This document shows, piece by piece, positions 51,419 through 60,602 of a stretch of DNA of 64,000 bases. The notes beneath the pieces are model-generated. The model did not search any database. It saw only the letters and a list, made by a program, of their open reading frames with translations, and was not told the origin of the DNA. The number at the start of each line of letters is the position of its first letter. Position 1 is the first letter of the stretch. Origin of the DNA: Candidatus Thorarchaeota archaeon (GTDB lineage Archaea; Asgardarchaeota; Thorarchaeia; Thorarchaeales; Thorarchaeaceae). The stretch is taken from contig JACAEL010000044.1 in NCBI GenBank assembly GCA_013388835.1, forward strand, positions 1 to 64,000, in the 5' to 3' direction. A program made the translations under genes and the position numbers.

Positions 51419-51598
51419 ATGCCAAAGACTGTCAAGAAGCGCAGTAGAGGAAAAGGTGAGGGTCCGCTTCCCGGCGGAGCAGGCCTGATAAGGTTCTTCG
51501 AAGACGAGACTCCTGGCATCAAGGTGAGCCCAAGCATTGTTGTAATCATCGCGACCCTGCTGGTAATCGCAACAGTGGTTGCGCACCTCTTTGCCTGA
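51419..51598 (+). CDS. secG: protein translocase subunit Sec61-beta
   Basis: This short gene encodes 59 residues: a basic N-terminus, the conserved GAGLIRFFEDETPGIKVSP, and one C-terminal membrane helix (SIVVIIATLLVIATVVAHLF). That is the standard archaeal Sec61-beta. It associates with SecY/SecE in the protein-conducting channel. It lies between the MazG-like gene and the ribosomal cluster. Confidence 0.93.
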   Translation: MPKTVKKRSRGKGEGPLPGGAGLIRFFEDETPGIKVSPSIVVIIATLLVIATVVAHLFA

Positions 51599-51680
51599 TT
51601 GCCTTTCTCCGGAATCCATGTGCTAAGGATTATAAGCAGCACAAGTGCGGAGCCGATGGCTCCAGTGATGGTGATTGAAC

Positions 51681-51962
51681 ATGAGAGTTGCTACGGAACG
51701 TCGAACATATTGCCCGCGTTGCAAGAATTACACGGTCCATCAGGTTTCCGCATACAAGAAGGGTAAAGACAGGACCATGGCAGAGGGGGCTCGCAGAATG
51801 GTACGCAGGACGAGAGGATACGGTTCCTTCCCAAAGCCAATCCAGAAGCGATTCTCCAAGACCACCAAGAAGACCATGTTCAAGGTGAAGTGCAAGGACT
51901 GCGGATACATACTTCAGACTAAGGGGATGCGTCTCAAGAAGGTGGACCTGGAACGCGTCTAG
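51681..51962 (+). CDS. rpl44e: ribosomal protein L44e
   Basis: This 93-residue zinc-ribbon protein of the large subunit near the E site starts at ATG 51681 with GGTGA seven bases upstream. The zinc ligands are CPRC (RRTYCPRCK) and CKDC (KVKCKDCGY). The basic GSFPKPIQKRFSKTTKK segment in the middle contacts tRNA. First gene of the L44e-S27e-aIF2a-Nop10 cluster. Confidence 0.95.
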   Translation: MRVATERRTYCPRCKNYTVHQVSAYKKGKDRTMAEGARRMVRRTRGYGSFPKPIQKRFSKTTKKTMFKVKCKDCGYILQTKGMRLKKVDLERV

Positions 51963-52092
51963 GGCGTTACTCGAAATGACACTCAGGACATGGTATTGTC
52001 GATAGAGTTATAATGACACATCCTTCCATCGACAGAGAGTCCCGTCGGGATCTGTTTATGCCACGTCTGGCAGCCTCCTAATCCAGCTAGAG

Positions 52093-52302
52093 ATGGTGAA
52101 GCCCTTGGTCAAGGAAGTCGTACAACAACCAAAGTCACGATTCATTAGGGTAAAATGCCTTGATTGTGAGAACGAGCAGATAATATTCGGTCATGCGACC
52201 ACCGAAGTGAAATGCCTCAAGTGCTCCAAGACCCTAGCCAGACCCACAGGGGGAAAGGCGAGGTTGGAACCCACCGCAAGGGAATTAGAGGTACTTTCGT
52301 AG
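52093..52302 (+). CDS. rps27e: ribosomal protein S27e
   Basis: A 69-residue small-subunit protein with the C4 zinc finger (CLDC and CLKC) and the conserved [22 protein letters not shown]. It is 130 bases after L44e and just before aIF2-alpha, the usual archaeal order. Confidence 0.95.
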   Translation: MVKPLVKEVVQQPKSRFIRVKCLDCENEQIIFGHATTEVKCLKCSKTLARPTGGKARLEPTARELEVLS

Positions 52303-52345
52303 GAGCCCTTTGGTCACCATACGCCCCCACCATGAGGTGATTCGG

Positions 52346-53137
52346 ATGGTAATGAAGAGAGTCGAATGGCCTCAGGTAGACGAGTATGTCGTCGCCGTTG
52401 CCACGAAGGTCACATCCTATGGGGCATACGTCAATCTACTAGAGTATGGTGACAAGGAGGGGTTCATCCACATATCTGAGATCAGTAGTACGTGGGTCAG
52501 AAACATTCGAAATCACATCCACGAGAATCAGCGCGTTGTGGTCAAGGTACTTCAAGTCGACACTCAGAAGAAACACATAGATCTCTCTCTCAGAAGGGTA
52601 TCCACGGAGGCCAAGAGAGCCAAGAACAACGAGTGGAAGAGGGCACAGAAAGCCGAAAAGCTCCTCGAGATTCTCGCAAAGGAGAACAACATGTCCCTCG
52701 AGGAGGTCTATAGGGAAGTCGGATGGCCTATGGAGGACTACTTTGGGGAGATATACAAGGGTCTTGAGAAGACAGCTGATGCAGGAGCAGCAGTTCTTGA
52801 ACCACTCGCATTCCCGAAAACGCTTCGCGACCAGATAGTGGAGCTTGCCAAGACTAGGATTGAGGTTCCGTCGGTCGAGATTGATGGCGAACTGGCAGTT
52901 CAAGTACCGACCCCGGACGGAGTAGAAGTGATAAAGAAGGCGCTCATGGATGGTCTCGAGAAGGCAGAGGGGGAAAAGGCATCTGTCGAGATTTATGCGC
53001 TCGGGGCGCCAATGTACAAGCTTAGGATTACAAGTCCCGATTACAAGATGGCTGAAGACCTACTGGCTCTCGTCCTAGAGACAATAAAGAAACCAGTTGA
53101 GAGCAAGGGGGGAACAGTATCCTTCACCCGGAAGTAG
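52346..53137 (+). CDS. translation initiation factor aIF2 subunit alpha
   Basis: The alpha subunit of the heterotrimer that brings initiator tRNA to the ribosome. It has an N-terminal S1 domain (WPQVDEYVVAVATKVTSYGAYVNLLEYGDKEGFIHISEIS), a helical domain and a C-terminal alpha-beta domain that binds the gamma subunit. ATG 52346 has GAGGTGA five bases upstream and gives 263 residues, the usual length. The regulatory Ser/SRRR region of eukaryotic eIF2-alpha appears here as SSTWVRNIR. Confidence 0.94.
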   Translation: MVMKRVEWPQVDEYVVAVATKVTSYGAYVNLLEYGDKEGFIHISEISSTWVRNIRNHIHENQRVVVKVLQVDTQKKHIDLSLRRVSTEAKRAKNNEWKRAQKAEKLLEILAKENNMSLEEVYREVGWPMEDYFGEIYKGLEKTADAGAAVLEPLAFPKTLRDQIVELAKTRIEVPSVEIDGELAVQVPTPDGVEVIKKALMDGLEKAEGEKASVEIYALGAPMYKLRITSPDYKMAEDLLALVLETIKKPVESKGGTVSFTRK

Positions 53138-53146
53138 GTAGTTGAA

Positions 53147-53320
53147 ATGACTCACCTCTACAAGTGTGTCGAATGCGGCGAATACACTCTGAACGAGTCA
53201 AAATGCCCAAGATGTGGGGGGCGCGTCAGAAGTCCTGAGCCAGCACGATACAGCCCCACAGACAGGTATGGCGAGTATCGGAGGAGAGCCAAGAAGAAGA
53301 CGCTCTTGTCAGAGCCATAG
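53147..53320 (+). CDS. nop10: H/ACA RNP protein Nop10
   Basis: A 57-residue zinc-ribbon protein with CVECGEYTL and CPRCGGR, followed by the conserved PARYSPTDRYGEYRRRAKK. It is part of the H/ACA ribonucleoprotein that guides rRNA pseudouridylation with Cbf5 and Gar1. It starts 10 bases after aIF2-alpha, as in many archaea. Confidence 0.95.
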   Translation: MTHLYKCVECGEYTLNESKCPRCGGRVRSPEPARYSPTDRYGEYRRRAKKKTLLSEP

Positions 53321-53384
53321 TTCCAAAACAAGGAGAGAGCGACCGCATAGAACAGTCGCTCGTCTCGTCTGTCATCTGTTGTGC

Positions 53385-56168
53385 CTAGTATAGATCCACT
53401 GGGACCCAGAAGGTCTTCCACGATGAAGCGAAGGTCGGCTCGCCAGTCCTAATGTTGTTCCAGAACAGCAGACGAATCTCGTAGTTCATGCCGGGAGCCA
53501 TGTACAGATCCTGAACATCATGGTTTTGAAGTGGAAGCAGGAACTCAACAACCCTGTTTCCAGCAGCATAGCGAGTAACATTGGCACCTGAAACATCGGC
53601 AGTCCACTTGCCCGAGTAGTCTACGTGTCCGTCATAGTATGGATTCCCATTGTAACCCACGACATGTATGTCAGGATTGGAGGTGACGCCTCGTGGAGCG
53701 AGCTGAATGCCAAGTGCATCATCGCTGAAGACGTACTCCGCCATCTCGATACCATAGTAGATATGGGTTGCATTGGCTCGTGTGTAGACCTTGGCATTGT
53801 AGCCTCCGCCAAACACCACATCATAACTTCTGAATGCTTTCTCTTCACTTGAGATGTTGCCATTCAGGCGAACACTTGACAGAGAGGCCTTCTCAAGCTG
53901 CCAGTCGGCTGCTGTCTTGTTCTGGTACTGATACAGCATGGTATAGTCGATCTTGTAGATCTTGACTGTCCCTCGCGTTGAGCTTATGAACACGGGCTCA
54001 AATGCCCCGTAGAGCGAACTGGGAATGCTGCTTGCCCAACGACTATCCTGTTCATATTGGGCGACGTTGTTCGGGTTCAGATAGACATTGTCGAATTCCG
54101 CTCTGGCCTGCGAAAGACCCATCTGGCTAATCTCGTTGGTGTCACGCGGCTCACCGTATAGCATCAACTTGTAGAGTGTGGACTGGAAGAAGGCATCGGT
54201 TGTCCATTCCTCCTCCTCTGTTGGTGTTGACGGGTTGTCACCGAGGTAGGTCGCATCATCAATCAGACTTGAGCCAAAACGGTCTTCGGCAATTCGAACC
54301 ATCCAGGGCCATTTGCCATCATCGCCGCCAACTCCTGTGCGATGTCCCCAGTACACAAGCACATGAGATGCGTTCCAGCGGTGGAATGTCTTCAGTGACT
54401 CTGTCAGGTTCAGAGCCATGAGGGCATACCCCATTAGCGCTATCTGAGTCGAATTGAATGTTGCATTGTCGACGATTGTACGTCCACCGGCTGCGCTATT
54501 TATCCAGTACCCGTAGTCCCACCAGCTTGCGATTGTTGCATATGACGGCAGAACATTCCTAATGAAGCTCGCTGCAGTCTGCCAGTCAGTCCATTCGGTG
54601 CCCGTTGATACAGAGCCGGCCGCGAAGTCGGGTCGACCTTGTTGCTGGATGTTGCTACTGTAGGCCACACCGCCGAAGATTGAAACAGAGAGCAAAACCC
54701 CAACAATCGCATAGGCCAAGATTGTGTGCTCCGAGGTCAGTGAGGAACTCACTCTGAATCTGCGCCGCTCAAAGGCGGCCTTCTGTGTCACCACCTTGGC
54801 GAAGGGCGACAGGATCTGGTTAACTGCAATGGCAGACAAAACCGCAACGCCAGGGGCCAGAATGAGGCCAAGCCTAATCATGCTGCCTGCAAAGTACACA
54901 GAGGTCACACCATAGAGGAAAATCATCCAGTCCTCGTCTCGGCCCCTCCTGAAGACAAAGTAGAGACCCAGTGGGAAGAAGAATATGAGGGTGGAGAGAA
55001 CATTGTAGAAGCTTGCCCAAGGGGTTGGAAGGTGCTCGGCTACAGAGGCGAAGATTCGCTGGTCCAGTCGGAAGAACGGATTTATGACAGTGAGGAACTT
55101 CGCTCCTAAGGTCAGGAAGGGGGTAGAGCTGGCTGTGGTGATAGATAGACTCAAGTTGTCGGTATAGAGGAAGTAGCCGCCCACACCCAACAACGGGGCG
55201 GTGAGTCCGAGCAGGAGGGGTCTCATGTGTGGCGCCAGTGCCACAGCCGCCGAAGCACGGTACTTCGCGACGCGCAACCATATCTCGTAGGCCGCGAGCA
55301 GTCCTGCGACACCAATCGGAACGAGAATTCCGAAGGATGTGAGCTCTCGAAAACCATTCCTTGGCACGAGATTGCCCATGAATAGTCCGAGGGAGATTGT
55401 GATCAGATAAGTGGACATTAGTTGTCTGCTGTATCGACCTCCAACAAGCATTAGGAATGCGTACATGGCAAACAGGTCCAACAGGAAACTTGATGCCCCC
55501 CAAGAACCAAGGAGATATCCAAGTGCGACTCCCGCGGCAACTGCAGAGGGGAGGGAGTCCCTTTTGATGCTCCGCACAAAGAAGAATAGCGCGAGCACGA
55601 TGGCAAAAACACCAACGCACTCGTTGTCATAGAAGCCAGTCATTGTTCGCTGGAGGTAAGCAGGCATATAACCCATGAACAGAGCGCTCAACAGTCCAAC
55701 ACTGTTGTTTGAAATCTCGCGGCCAAGGAAGAAGGCGACAATGGTTGTAATAGCACCCATGAACGCGGGCATGATTATGGAGACCATCGTGACATCCACA
55801 TCTATGCCAAGTCCGGTGAGGACGAAGTAGAAGAAGGCGCTAGTGAACGGCACACCAATATAGGTCGCCTCAGTGAGATTCCTGCCGAAAGGCTGCCATA
55901 CTGTATCATCGTACCAATTGAAGAAGGCGCCATATCCATTCTCGACTATGTACTTAGTCACCTTGAGCTGGTACCACGGGTCGAACGCACGTACTATGGG
56001 TTGGGCATCAATCAGAGGGAGTAAGCGTATCAGAAGAGCCGTTATGAAAATCAGTGTCAGAATTGACGCCACGAGAACGGTGCTACGGGAAATCTTCGCC
56101 TTTGGTCTATGAATTGCCTGTCGCAAGAACCGCATGCCAGACCTCTTGATTCTGGTGTACATGGACAT
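53385..56168 (-). CDS. aglB: oligosaccharyltransferase catalytic subunit AglB/STT3
   Basis: Transfers a lipid-linked glycan to Asn in N-X-S/T of exported proteins. The 927-residue chain has about 13 membrane helices, with RAFDPWYQLKVTKYIVENG (first DxD-type acid) and FYDNECVG in outer loops. The WWDYGYWI motif near residue 550 starts the C-terminal globular domain. That motif defines the family. A candidate partner subunit (OSTC-like) is encoded 4 kb away. It is convergent with the ribosomal cluster. Confidence 0.95.
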   Translation of the reverse strand: MSMYTRIKRSGMRFLRQAIHRPKAKISRSTVLVASILTLIFITALLIRLLPLIDAQPIVRAFDPWYQLKVTKYIVENGYGAFFNWYDDTVWQPFGRNLTEATYIGVPFTSAFFYFVLTGLGIDVDVTMVSIIMPAFMGAITTIVAFFLGREISNNSVGLLSALFMGYMPAYLQRTMTGFYDNECVGVFAIVLALFFFVRSIKRDSLPSAVAAGVALGYLLGSWGASSFLLDLFAMYAFLMLVGGRYSRQLMSTYLITISLGLFMGNLVPRNGFRELTSFGILVPIGVAGLLAAYEIWLRVAKYRASAAVALAPHMRPLLLGLTAPLLGVGGYFLYTDNLSLSITTASSTPFLTLGAKFLTVINPFFRLDQRIFASVAEHLPTPWASFYNVLSTLIFFFPLGLYFVFRRGRDEDWMIFLYGVTSVYFAGSMIRLGLILAPGVAVLSAIAVNQILSPFAKVVTQKAAFERRRFRVSSSLTSEHTILAYAIVGVLLSVSIFGGVAYSSNIQQQGRPDFAAGSVSTGTEWTDWQTAASFIRNVLPSYATIASWWDYGYWINSAAGGRTIVDNATFNSTQIALMGYALMALNLTESLKTFHRWNASHVLVYWGHRTGVGGDDGKWPWMVRIAEDRFGSSLIDDATYLGDNPSTPTEEEEWTTDAFFQSTLYKLMLYGEPRDTNEISQMGLSQARAEFDNVYLNPNNVAQYEQDSRWASSIPSSLYGAFEPVFISSTRGTVKIYKIDYTMLYQYQNKTAADWQLEKASLSSVRLNGNISSEEKAFRSYDVVFGGGYNAKVYTRANATHIYYGIEMAEYVFSDDALGIQLAPRGVTSNPDIHVVGYNGNPYYDGHVDYSGKWTADVSGANVTRYAAGNRVVEFLLPLQNHDVQDLYMAPGMNYEIRLLFWNNIRTGEPTFASSWKTFWVPVDLY

Positions 56169-56316
56169 ATACAGTGCTCACTCCGTTCAGGGTCTAATCT
56201 GACCGGGCAGAAAGAGGATGCGCTAAAAAGGTTGCGTTTGGAGGTACGGATGTACCAATCAGGACGGCACATACGTCCTCCTGTCACAATGTAGAGGAAG
56301 CACATGCCGAACCGGG

Positions 56317-56715
56317 TCAGAGTGTCTCTAGGAACTTGGCATAGGCCTTGCTGTCCATGAGCTTCGCCAAGTCCTCCTTGAGGGATGCGGGCCGAATCTT
56401 GAGCATCCAACCAGTACCATATGGGTCCTTGTTCACGAGCTCAGGAGCCTCCTCAAGTCGCTCGTTCACTTCAACGATCTCCCCAGATACGGGTGAAATG
56501 ACATCCGAGGAGGCCTTCATCGACTCCACGAGACCACAGACCTTGCCGGCATTGACAGTCGTACCGACATCGTTGACCTCGACAAAGGTGATTTCATGTA
56601 GAGAGTTCTGAGCATAGTCCGTGATTCCCACGGTCACAAGACCATCTTCAACTCTTGCCCACTCATGGTCCTTTGTGTAGTACAAACCATCCATGACTCT
56701 AGTCTTGTCTTTCAT
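56317..56715 (-). CDS. gcvH: glycine cleavage system H protein
   Basis: This lipoyl carrier shuttles the aminomethyl group between P, T and L proteins. It starts at ATG 56715 with GGAGGA upstream, giving YYTKDHEW near the N-terminus. The lipoylated Lys is in GLVESMKASSDVISP (near residue 65). The family ending GWMLKIRP is present. Length 132 is standard. It is cotranscribed with gcvT 44 bases upstream. The P and L proteins are not in the window. Confidence 0.94.
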   Translation of the reverse strand: MKDKTRVMDGLYYTKDHEWARVEDGLVTVGITDYAQNSLHEITFVEVNDVGTTVNAGKVCGLVESMKASSDVISPVSGEIVEVNERLEEAPELVNKDPYGTGWMLKIRPASLKEDLAKLMDSKAYAKFLETL

Positions 56716-56759
56716 CTGAAGTCCTCCATTAGTCATGCGACCGTCTAGGCCCACTTAAA

Positions 56760-57908
56760 TCAGTTACCATATCGCGCAGTCCGCCCCTCTCCAAAGAGGC
56801 TCGTATCGTAAAAGGGCCATTCTGTCACCTTGGCCCTTCGTAGACGACCCTTGATGTCTACCTCGACTAGGTCCCCCACGGCCACCGAGTCCGGTCTGAC
56901 ATAGGCGAGCGCAATCCCGTTGTTCAGGATTGGCGACATGCCGCCACTGGTCACCATTCCAATCTCATTTCCGCCCAGTAATACAGGGTAGTGTTCTCTA
57001 GGGATTCCCTTGTCAACCATCACTAGACCAATGCGTGTCTTGCGCACTGCACCGTCCTTGTGTGACTTGACCACATCGAAACCAATGTAATGAGGCTCCA
57101 CCTTGAACTTGACAGCATAGGGAATCTTTGCCTCTATAGGGGACGTGTCTTCATCGAGTTCGTGTCCATAGAGTACAAGTCCGGCTTCAAGTCTTGTCGA
57201 GTCCCTTGCGCCTAGACCACATGGCTTGACACCAAACTCGGCCCCCTGTTTCAGAAGCTCTTCCCAGAACCAGATGGCCTTCTTCTTCCCAGCGTCTGTG
57301 AGGGGAGTGTCCATTACAAGCACTTCACCACCCGCTTCCCCCGTATACCCCGTCCTGCACAGATATGCGTCAACGCCGGCCATCTTTAGTCTGTGACAGC
57401 TGAACCGAGGAAGCTCGGCGACGTCTTGCCCCGCCATCTTAGAGAGGAGGTCCAGCGCCCTAGGACCCTGGACCGCTATCATCGAGATTTGCTTCGACTT
57501 GTCCTCTACCTTAACGTCATACCTCTTAGCATGAGAGCTGAGATGTGCCCAAATCTTCGGGCCATTGCCCGCATTCGTGATCCAGATGAACTCGTACTCT
57601 CCCACTCGGTAGAGCATAAGGTCATCCATTATTCCACCCCGCTCATTCAGACAGGTCGAGTAATGCCCCTCATTCACGCCGAGTTTGGAAACGTTGTAGG
57701 TGGTCAGTGTCTGAAGGAAGACTACAGCTTGAGGACCGCTGATAAAGAAGCGTCGCATATGTGATGTGTCGAAGATGCCGACTGATTCGCGGACGGCCAT
57801 ATGTTCCTCACGAATGTCAGAGAAACGGACTGGCATCTCCCAGCCAGCGAAGTCGACTACATCACCGTGCGCCTTGTGCCAGTCATACAGCTGTGTTCGT
57901 TCCAGCAT
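56760..57908 (-). CDS. gcvT: glycine cleavage system T protein (aminomethyltransferase)
   Basis: Releases ammonia from the lipoyl-bound aminomethyl group and passes the methylene unit to a tetrahydropterin. Signatures: DFAGWEMPVRF at the N-terminus, GIFDTSHMRR, LNERGGIMDDLMLYR (with the conserved Asp), GYTGEAGGEV and GARDSTRLEAG. Length 382 is normal. First gene of gcvT-gcvH. Confidence 0.94.
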   Translation of the reverse strand: MLERTQLYDWHKAHGDVVDFAGWEMPVRFSDIREEHMAVRESVGIFDTSHMRRFFISGPQAVVFLQTLTTYNVSKLGVNEGHYSTCLNERGGIMDDLMLYRVGEYEFIWITNAGNGPKIWAHLSSHAKRYDVKVEDKSKQISMIAVQGPRALDLLSKMAGQDVAELPRFSCHRLKMAGVDAYLCRTGYTGEAGGEVLVMDTPLTDAGKKKAIWFWEELLKQGAEFGVKPCGLGARDSTRLEAGLVLYGHELDEDTSPIEAKIPYAVKFKVEPHYIGFDVVKSHKDGAVRKTRIGLVMVDKGIPREHYPVLLGGNEIGMVTSGGMSPILNNGIALAYVRPDSVAVGDLVEVDIKGRLRRAKVTEWPFYDTSLFGEGRTARYGN

Positions 57909-57997
57909 CTAGTACGCCTCAGAATATTGGAGGAATTCCGTCCAATCCGACTATGTTTTATCTCTTACTCTGCAGAACATCAATAGAGGAGCTAGCG

Positions 57998-59212
57998 TTG
58001 TTCAGTCAGAGTGTGACAATAGGGAAGATTCCGATTGGACGTGCGCACCCCATTAGGGTCATGGGCATAATCAATGTTTCACCCGAGTCATTCTACGGGA
58101 GCTCAGTTGTCACTGACTCGGAGGCAATCATAGAGAGAGCAAGACAGATGGAGCAAGACGGGGCAGACATTCTGGACATTGGGGCTGCCTCAACCGCACC
58201 CGCATCGTTGTATGGGACGAAGGTCGTGGATGAAGAGGAGGAAACAAGCAGGATTAGAACAGCCATTGAGAGTCTAGCAAGTGAAGTCCGCACTCCACTT
58301 TCTGTCGACACGACCTCCTCGCGAGTCGCGAGGGTGGCGCTAAGCTCAGGAGCTGCAGCGGTAAACGACGTGTCTGGGCTCAAGAGAGACCCGAATCTCG
58401 CGCACCTCGTGAAAGAGTACGATGTGCCGATAATCCTGATGGCCGGGTGTGAACCAACATTCAGAGGTTTTCAAGACACGCTGAGGGCGCTGCGTGAGGG
58501 GCTTGCGCGAGCTACAGAGGCAGGCATTGAGAGAAACAAGATAGTCATCGATCCGGGGTTTGGTTTTGGAAAGCCGACCAGCGCAGACATCGAGATTCTG
58601 GAGAACCTCGGTGCATTCACTTTATTGCGTCAGCCGGTTCTTGTTGGACTATCAAGGAAGGCATTTGTCGGGGCGATTCTGGGAGGACTGAGTCCTGATG
58701 ACCGTCTGGCAGGCACCATAGCAGTCACTACTCTGGCAGTCTCCAAGGGCGTGGATGTCATCCGAGTTCATGATGTGAAGGAGAGTAAGCAGACAGCAGT
58801 CATTGGAGATATCTTTCGTTCCAAGCAGTACAAGAGCAGCGGGTTTGTGGAATCGATTGGTCAACGAGATAGGATGGAGACAGAGGTGCTATTGCAGGAG
58901 ATTGGAGTGAGCCCGGAGATCAGGTCTGCGCTCTCTAGAAAGGCGTACTCTGTCAACATTATTGTGAACTCGGTCAAGCCTCCTGTTGCACTGATACTCA
59001 AACAGGAGATGTTGGCAGTAGGAGGTGATGCTGCATATCACTACGACACGATTGATCAGAACATTGAACACACAGATGTGCTCCTGATGGGAACACTTCG
59101 GCAGTTCGGACTCTTCGTTTCAAAAGCTTCAAAGATGAAGGAATTTGGGCTCAGTGAGATTGCAGGGATGATACGTGATGTTCTCACGGGCCAGATTCAC
59201 TCTGAGAGGTGA
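57998..59212 (+). CDS. folP: dihydropteroate synthase with archaeal C-terminal extension
   Basis: A TIM-barrel enzyme joining a pterin pyrophosphate to an arylamine. It has MGIINVSPESFYGSS, DILDIGAAST, SVDTTSSRVA, NDVSGL, DPGFGFGKP and LVGLSRKAF. The barrel ends near residue 280, and an extra 120-residue domain follows (VNIIVNSVKPPVALILKQEM and on), present in archaeal homologues and of unknown role. TTG 57998 with GAGGAG seven bases upstream is preferred. ATG 57953 is possible. It is cotranscribed with mptE. Confidence 0.85.
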   Translation: MFSQSVTIGKIPIGRAHPIRVMGIINVSPESFYGSSVVTDSEAIIERARQMEQDGADILDIGAASTAPASLYGTKVVDEEEETSRIRTAIESLASEVRTPLSVDTTSSRVARVALSSGAAAVNDVSGLKRDPNLAHLVKEYDVPIILMAGCEPTFRGFQDTLRALREGLARATEAGIERNKIVIDPGFGFGKPTSADIEILENLGAFTLLRQPVLVGLSRKAFVGAILGGLSPDDRLAGTIAVTTLAVSKGVDVIRVHDVKESKQTAVIGDIFRSKQYKSSGFVESIGQRDRMETEVLLQEIGVSPEIRSALSRKAYSVNIIVNSVKPPVALILKQEMLAVGGDAAYHYDTIDQNIEHTDVLLMGTLRQFGLFVSKASKMKEFGLSEIAGMIRDVLTGQIHSER

Positions 59213-59218
59213 GAGACG

Positions 59219-59929
59219 TTGGATTGGCAAGACTGGGAACCTATGTATCGGGACATCGTGCGTAGACTCGGTCTGGATGAGGATTCGGATCGAATGGCAA
59301 CGGCTCTGCTTACCCAACTGCTGATGGAAGTGAGTCCAGAGCCGCTGTTGCGGGAACTTGCCGACAAGATTAGAGGTCGGACTGTGATTGTGTATGGAGC
59401 AGGTCCGTCGCTCCCAAAGCACATCGAGGAGATACAATCGCAACCATCCCTCAAGTGTGCAACCCATGTGGCCGCGGATGGCGCTGTACGAGCCCTGAAC
59501 GATATGGGTGCTCGCTGCGACATACTTGTGACGGACCTGGATGGAATTGAATGTCGTATTGGGGACTACTCAGATGAGGGCGTACTACCAATAGTTCATG
59601 CCCACGGTGACAACATTCCGCTCATTAGGAAGCACCTGTCGGGGAGCCCCAGGACACTGGGCAGCACACAAGTCATGCCCACTGAGAGAGCGTTTTTGTG
59701 GGGAGGGTTTACTGATGGAGACAGAGCATGCCATATCGTGACGCACTACTCGCCCGTGAGAGTACTGCTGGCGGGCATGGATTTCGGGAGAACCGTAGGG
59801 AGATGGTCGAAGCCTTCACTCACCGAGAACCGCCCTGCGGACGCGAGGAAGAGAACAAAGATGCAGATTGGCATGGAACTCCTTGAGAGGCTCGCAAGTC
59901 GCACAGGACAGAACATCCTGTTCATGTGA
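59219..59929 (+). CDS. mptE: 6-hydroxymethyl-7,8-dihydropterin pyrophosphokinase MptE
   Basis: Archaeal-type pterin pyrophosphokinase (DUF115), unrelated to bacterial FolK. Signatures: VIVYGAGPSLPKHIEEI, THVAADGAVRALNDMGARCDILVTDLDG and VHAHGDNIP, which bind ATP, Mg and the pterin. It makes the substrate of the upstream dihydropteroate synthase, six bases away. TTG 59219 has GAGGTGA upstream. The pair supplies the tetrahydropterin for GlyA and GcvT. Confidence 0.9.
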   Translation: MDWQDWEPMYRDIVRRLGLDEDSDRMATALLTQLLMEVSPEPLLRELADKIRGRTVIVYGAGPSLPKHIEEIQSQPSLKCATHVAADGAVRALNDMGARCDILVTDLDGIECRIGDYSDEGVLPIVHAHGDNIPLIRKHLSGSPRTLGSTQVMPTERAFLWGGFTDGDRACHIVTHYSPVRVLLAGMDFGRTVGRWSKPSLTENRPADARKRTKMQIGMELLERLASRTGQNILFM

Positions 59930-60059
59930 CCGCATGAAGGGAAGAAGGTCCCGGACTTGCCCAATAGAATCGAAATGAGGCTTCAGCTAGCTCTTGTTTC
60001 ACTAGCATTTCGTTCTCTGGAACAGGAGAGTAGTGCAGCAACAATCACTACTGCTAGTG

Positions 60060-60473
60060 CTAGGACGTCTTCAACCCGTACATGTAGAACATTAGAAGAT
60101 AGGCCAAGCCCACCATGACAAAACCAGCTATCATGATGCGCATTGCACGACCGGGTTGAAAGACGAATTTCGAACCGTAGTAGAGGCTCCCAAGTCCGAG
60201 CGTGCCCATGGCAATCACAAATGAAACCACAACACCCTCTAGACCAAGCTGTGCTTCTGCGGTCGGAAGAATGAGAATTGGTTGACCACTTGACCCACCT
60301 GCGATAGGGGGTGGTGAACGAATCAGAGTGAAGACATTGCCTCCAAGAACATATAGGACGAAGAGAAACACTCCTCCAAAAACCAGCAGACTCGGCGGCC
60401 GGGATACTGTGCCGAATCGCGGTCTTGCAAGTCGCACATGTGGTCGGATGATGAGGCCTAGCCATAGAGGCAT
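60060..60473 (-). CDS. OSTC/OST3-like oligosaccharyltransferase membrane subunit
   Basis: A 137-residue protein with three predicted helices. A short N-terminus with paired Pro leads into RPPSLLVFGGVFLFVLYVLGG, then SPPPIAGGSSGQPI, GLEGVVVSFVIAMGTLGLG and a last helix. The order Pro-rich start, helix ending in a GG pair, PP-x-x-G loop and EG-x-x-S helix matches eukaryotic OSTC and the membrane part of OST3/OST6. ATG 60473 has GGTGA upstream. The longer frame is not conserved-looking. With AglB nearby, a role in N-glycosylation is likely. Confidence 0.65.
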   Translation of the reverse strand: MPLWLGLIIRPHVRLARPRFGTVSRPPSLLVFGGVFLFVLYVLGGNVFTLIRSPPPIAGGSSGQPILILPTAEAQLGLEGVVVSFVIAMGTLGLGSLYYGSKFVFQPGRAMRIMIAGFVMVGLAYLLMFYMYGLKTS

Positions 60474-60602
60474 TATGGGGTCACCAAGGGGCCCTCTCGG
60501 GCAGTCCACTTTTAAGAGTATCGAGACGTGTACCATTGTACGAGTACAACGACTCGCGTACCCAGCACAAGGAGTCCGTGAACATGTAGGAGTCGCTGAC
60601 TG

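Noticed and set aside
59983-60465. 160-codon frame overlapping the OSTC-like gene
   Set aside because: Rich in His, Cys, Arg and Ser without order, and in another frame of the same strand as the recognisable OSTC-like protein.
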